From assembly GCF_015354505.1 (NCBI RefSeq), contig NZ_JACAFP010000010.1:62001-126000 (forward strand): a stretch of DNA of 64,000 bases. The letters run 5' to 3'. Source of the DNA: Microbacterium sp. UFMG61 (lineage in GTDB: Bacteria; Actinomycetota; Actinomycetes; Actinomycetales; Microbacteriaceae). The translations under genes and the position numbers were made by a program. Positions within the stretch are counted from its first letter, which is position 1. Each line of letters starts with the position of its first letter. This document shows positions 61,302-64,000 of the stretch, piece by piece. Below the pieces are notes generated by a model that was not told where the DNA came from, made no database searches, and worked only from the letters and a program-made list of their open reading frames with translations.

Positions 61302-62220
61302 AGCGAATCCTCGGGTCGAGCAGACCGTAGAGCAGGTCGATGAGAAGGTTCACCAACACGTACAGGATGACGAACACCGTGACGAACGAGACGACCGTGG
61401 GGCCCTCTCCGCGTTGGATCGCCTGGAAGAGGGTGTTTCCGACCCCGGGGACGTTGAAGATGCCCTCGGTCACGGTCGCACCCACGAGCAGCACACCGAA
61501 GTTCGTCGCAGAGTTCGTGATCACGGGGATCAGCGAGTTGCGAAGAACGTGCACGGGAAGCACACGGTTGCGCGACAGACCCTTGCTGTACGCGGTGCGC
61601 ACCCAGTCCTGGTTGAGCGTGTCGATGACAGAGCTGCGCATCAGGCGCATGCTGACGGCGTACAGGCTGAAGCCGAGCACGATCGCCGGGAGCCACAGGC
61701 CGCCCCAGTCGTTGTCCGCTCCCACTGTGGGTTTGAACCATCCGAGCTGGATCGCCAGGAAGTACTGGGCGAGGAAAGCGACGACGAAGATCGGGATCGC
61801 GATCGCGACGAGCGCGACGATGAGCGACACGTTGTCGAACAGCTTGCCCTTGCGCAGTGCCGAGATCGTTCCGATGATGATCGCCAGGACGAACTCGATC
61901 GCGATCGCCATGACGGCGAGGCGCCCGGTAACGGGGAGTGTCGCGGCGAGGACCGCCGAGACCGGCCGACCGGAGTAGGTGGTGCCCAGGTCGCCCTGGA
62001 ACACGCCGGTGATGTAGTACCAGTACTGCACGATGAACGGCTGGTCCAGGTGGTACTGCGCGCGCAGCTGCTCGATGACCGCCGGGTTGGGGGTCTTGTC
62101 ACCGAACAGGGCGAGGATCGGGTCGCCGGGCATGGCGAAAACGAGGAAGTAAATGAGCAGGGTGGCTCCGAAGAAGACCGGGATCACCTGCAGAAGACGT
62201 CTCAGAATGTAACCGAGCAT
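61294..62220 (-). CDS. Peptide ABC transporter permease (DppB/OppB type)
   Basis: 308 aa, about six helices. Starts LGYILRRLLQVIPVFFGATLLIYFL, with PGDPILALFGDKTP and LRAQYHLDQPFIVQYWYYI (the DppB N-terminal signatures) and the EAA loop TAYSKGLSRNRVLPVHVLRNSLIP. ATG 62220 comes 102 bases after the substrate-binding protein stop (62322), across an intra-operon hairpin. Function as channel half of the importer. Confidence 0.95.
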   Translation of the reverse strand: MLGYILRRLLQVIPVFFGATLLIYFLVFAMPGDPILALFGDKTPNPAVIEQLRAQYHLDQPFIVQYWYYITGVFQGDLGTTYSGRPVSAVLAATLPVTGRLAVMAIAIEFVLAIIIGTISALRKGKLFDNVSLIVALVAIAIPIFVVAFLAQYFLAIQLGWFKPTVGADNDWGGLWLPAIVLGFSLYAVSMRLMRSSVIDTLNQDWVRTAYSKGLSRNRVLPVHVLRNSLIPVITNSATNFGVLLVGATVTEGIFNVPGVGNTLFQAIQRGEGPTVVSFVTVFVILYVLVNLLIDLLYGLLDPRIRYA

Positions 62221-62265
62221 CCGCCTGTCCCTTCTTGAGGGGAAAGAAAGCTACGTGAACACAAG

Positions 62266-62305
62266 CCTGTGAGGCGGTGACGAAGAATCGTCACCGCCTC
62301 ACAGG
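62266..62305 (-). terminator. Intra-operon hairpin after the substrate-binding protein gene
   Basis: Perfect 18-bp inverted repeat (62266-62283 with 62288-62305), 4-nt loop, between the binding-protein stop (62322) and the permease start (62220). No long T-run. Likely partial termination or 3'-end stabilisation, giving more binding protein than permease. Confidence 0.75.
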
Positions 62306-62321
62306 TGAAGTGCCGTCAGAC

Positions 62322-63959
62322 TTACTCGCCGGCCTTCGTGATCTCGTAGTAGAGCGGAACCGAGTTCCAGCCGAACGTGACGTTGTCGACGTTCTCGCTG
62401 AAGCCGCCGGTGACGTTGGAGTACCACAGCGGGATCGCGGGCAGGTCCTGGAACAGGACCTCCTGCGCCTTGGTGAAGTCCTCGATCTGCGCGTCGGCGT
62501 CGGGGTTGCTGATGCCGGCCTTGATGAGGTCATCGAACTCGGGGTTCGAGTAGTCACCGTCGTTGGAACCGGCGCCCGTGGCGTAGAGCGGTCCGAGGAA
62601 GTTGTACAGACCCGGGTAGTCGGCCTGCCAGCCCGAGCGCGCAGCGGTGGTGATGCTGCGGTCGTTGATCTTCGAGCGAAGGTCCTGGAAGGTCGGGTAC
62701 GGGTCGCCCGAAGCCTCGATGCCCAGCGTGTTCTTGATGCTGTTGCTCACCGCGTCGACCCAGGCGTCGTGCCCGCCGTCGGCGTTGTAGGCGATCTTGA
62801 ACTCGCCGTCCCACGGGGCGATGGCGTCGGCCTCGGCCCACAGCTCCTTCGCCTTCTCGGGGTCGTAGTCGAGAACCTCGCTGCCGGGGACCGAGTCCGA
62901 CCAGCCGTCGATGACCGGCGACGTGAAGTCGGACGCCGGCGTGCGGGTTCCCGAGAAGATGGTCTCGGTGATCTCTTCACGGTTGATCGCCATCGACAGC
63001 GCCTGACGACGCAGCTTGCCCTCTTCGCCGCTGAAGTGCGGGAGGAACTGGCCGATGGTGAACGACTGGAACACGGCGGACGGCTGGTTCACAGCCCGGT
63101 CGCCGAGCTCGTCGGTGAAGACCGGGAGCGAGTTGGTCGGGATCGCGTCGATGACGTCGACCTCGTTCGAGAGCAGGTCGGCGTATGCCGATTCCTGCGT
63201 CGCGTAGAACTTGATGGTCAGACCGCCGTTGGCAGCCTTGCGGCCTCCGTCGTAGTCGTCGTTGCGGACGAGTTCGATCTGCACGTCGTGCTGCCACGCG
63301 TCGTCGCCGTCGATCATGTACGGACCGTTGCCGATCGGGTTCTGACCGAAGGCGTCTATGTCCTCGAAAGCGACGTCGGGCAGCGGGTAGAACGCCGAGT
63401 AGCCGAGACGCAGAGCGAAGTCGGAGGCCGGCTTGTTCAGCGCGATCGTGAAGGTGTAGTCGTCGACCTGCTTCAGACCCGTGAGCTCGGAGTCCGTCTC
63501 GTAGCTGAAGCCCTCGATGTCCTCGAAGAAGTAGCTGGAGAGGTGGCCGTTGGAGAGCTTCGCGCCCTCGTTCCACGCCTTGATGAAGTTGTCGGCGGTG
63601 ACCTCTTCACCATCGGTGAAGGTCAGGCCCTCCTTGATCTTGACGGTGAGGTTCTGGGGGTCTTCCGTGGTGATCTCCTCAGCCACGTCGTTGACCGGCT
63701 TGCCGTCGGCGTCGTAGTAGATCAGACCGGCGAAGATCTCGTCGAGGATCTTTCCGCCACCCACCTCGTTGGTGTTGGTGGGGATGAGCGGGTTCTCCGG
63801 CTCCGATCCGTTCGTCGTGATGATGGCATCCGCGTTGGCGTCGCCCGCGGTGCTGCCACCGTCGTCGTTGCCGTTGCCACCGCTCGCGCAGCCCGCGAGC
63901 GCCAGGGCGCCGATCGCGAACAGCGCGGTGCCCGCAAGGGCGATCTTGTTGCGCTTCAC
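62322..63959 (-). CDS. Peptide ABC transporter substrate-binding lipoprotein (DppA/OppA family)
   Basis: 545 aa. Lipoprotein signal: MKRNK start, hydrophobic core, lipobox ALAGC with Cys at about residue 24, then a Gly/Asn/Asp-rich linker (ASGGNGNDDGGSTAGD) tethering it to the outer membrane face. The SBP_bac_5 domain follows: GGKILDEIFAGLIYYDADG, ITTEDPQNLTVKIKEGLTFTDGE, FTSPVIDGWSD, RQALSMAINREEI. Catches peptides (or similar) for the DppBC-DppDF importer. GTG 63959 has GGAGG 7 nt upstream. First gene of the operon; expected to be the most abundant product. Confidence 0.96.
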   Translation of the reverse strand: MKRNKIALAGTALFAIGALALAGCASGGNGNDDGGSTAGDANADAIITTNGSEPENPLIPTNTNEVGGGKILDEIFAGLIYYDADGKPVNDVAEEITTEDPQNLTVKIKEGLTFTDGEEVTADNFIKAWNEGAKLSNGHLSSYFFEDIEGFSYETDSELTGLKQVDDYTFTIALNKPASDFALRLGYSAFYPLPDVAFEDIDAFGQNPIGNGPYMIDGDDAWQHDVQIELVRNDDYDGGRKAANGGLTIKFYATQESAYADLLSNEVDVIDAIPTNSLPVFTDELGDRAVNQPSAVFQSFTIGQFLPHFSGEEGKLRRQALSMAINREEITETIFSGTRTPASDFTSPVIDGWSDSVPGSEVLDYDPEKAKELWAEADAIAPWDGEFKIAYNADGGHDAWVDAVSNSIKNTLGIEASGDPYPTFQDLRSKINDRSITTAARSGWQADYPGLYNFLGPLYATGAGSNDGDYSNPEFDDLIKAGISNPDADAQIEDFTKAQEVLFQDLPAIPLWYSNVTGGFSENVDNVTFGWNSVPLYYEITKAGE

Positions 63960-64000
63960 TAGTGTCCTCCTGTGGACGGGTATTCATCAGACTGCGCGCA

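Noticed and set aside
1..64000. Mobile elements, prophage or CRISPR arrays
   Set aside because: No transposase, integrase, phage structural gene, or regularly spaced direct repeats were seen; base composition and codon use look even along the window.

Overview
The window is high-GC actinobacterial DNA, most likely from a Microbacterium or a close relative in the Microbacteriaceae. The evidence is gene content and gene order (AdnAB-UvrD2-NudC, DapC-FdxA, DapD/DapE, TatB-Mrp-MgtE_N), strong G/C third-position bias, frequent GTG starts, and -10 boxes of the TANNNT type lying 6-7 nt before start codons. I placed it by recognising families and motifs; no database search was run. I see no insertion sequence, prophage, CRISPR array, rRNA gene or replication origin. 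There is no gene-free stretch over 300 bases: the longest gaps are 8312-8538, 44161-44384 and 26342-26550. The window reads as core chromosome.

Layout. 1-2463: two CDP-glycerol glycerophosphotransferases (teichoic-acid-type wall polymer), the first cut by the window edge. 2519-6227: membrane-anchored HtrA-type protease, class I aminotransferase, nitrilase-family hydrolase. 6307-6380: initiator tRNA-fMet. 6521-9120: an unusual two-gene cassette (secreted-effector-like protein plus small partner) and an orphan MmpS-like membrane protein. 9232-26341: a large block of conserved actinobacterial genes: UPF0182 membrane protein, PDZ/Lon-type protease, Zincin_2 protein, an orphan ThiF/TOMM-like zinc protein, UvrD2-like helicase, NudC, a kinase-fold protein, and the AdnA-AdnB double-strand-break resection complex. 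26551-33523: small conserved proteins, a ferritin-like protein, a DEAD-box RNA helicase, PHP phosphoesterase, EEP-fold protein, aminopeptidase P, VOC protein. 33520-40772: alpha/beta hydrolase, DUF4870 and stress-type membrane proteins, PRC/MgtE_N/CBS protein, DUF1003 protein, Mrp ATPase, TatB, O-methyltransferase, DUF3117 protein. 40869-49699: PIG-V-like mannosyltransferase, dapE and dapD (divergent), a second DEAD-box helicase, START-like protein, citrate synthase, dapC, 7Fe ferredoxin. 49767-55133: AzlCD amino-acid exporter with its XRE-cupin regulator, DHA2-type MFS exporter, glutaminase, lytic transglycosylase. 55295-58684: TypA GTPase, CPBP protease, a small membrane protein. 58687-63959: complete Dpp/Opp-type peptide ABC transporter.

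How the genes work together. DapD, DapC and DapE form three steps of the succinylase route to meso-diaminopimelate and lysine. AdnA/AdnB, UvrD2 and NudC sit in one locus, as in mycobacteria. The Mrp-TatB-MgtE_N-HtrA-methyltransferase set resembles another conserved actinobacterial neighbourhood. Many neighbouring genes are translationally coupled through ATGA or GTGA overlaps. At least fifteen genes appear to be leaderless.

The parts I find least explained are the effector-like cassette at 6521-8311, the orphan ThiF/TOMM-like gene at 14886-15752 that overlaps the uvrD2-like gene tail-to-tail by 164 bases, and the 20-bp inverted repeat at 2450-2496 whose loop carries a promoter box and whose stem contains a start codon.
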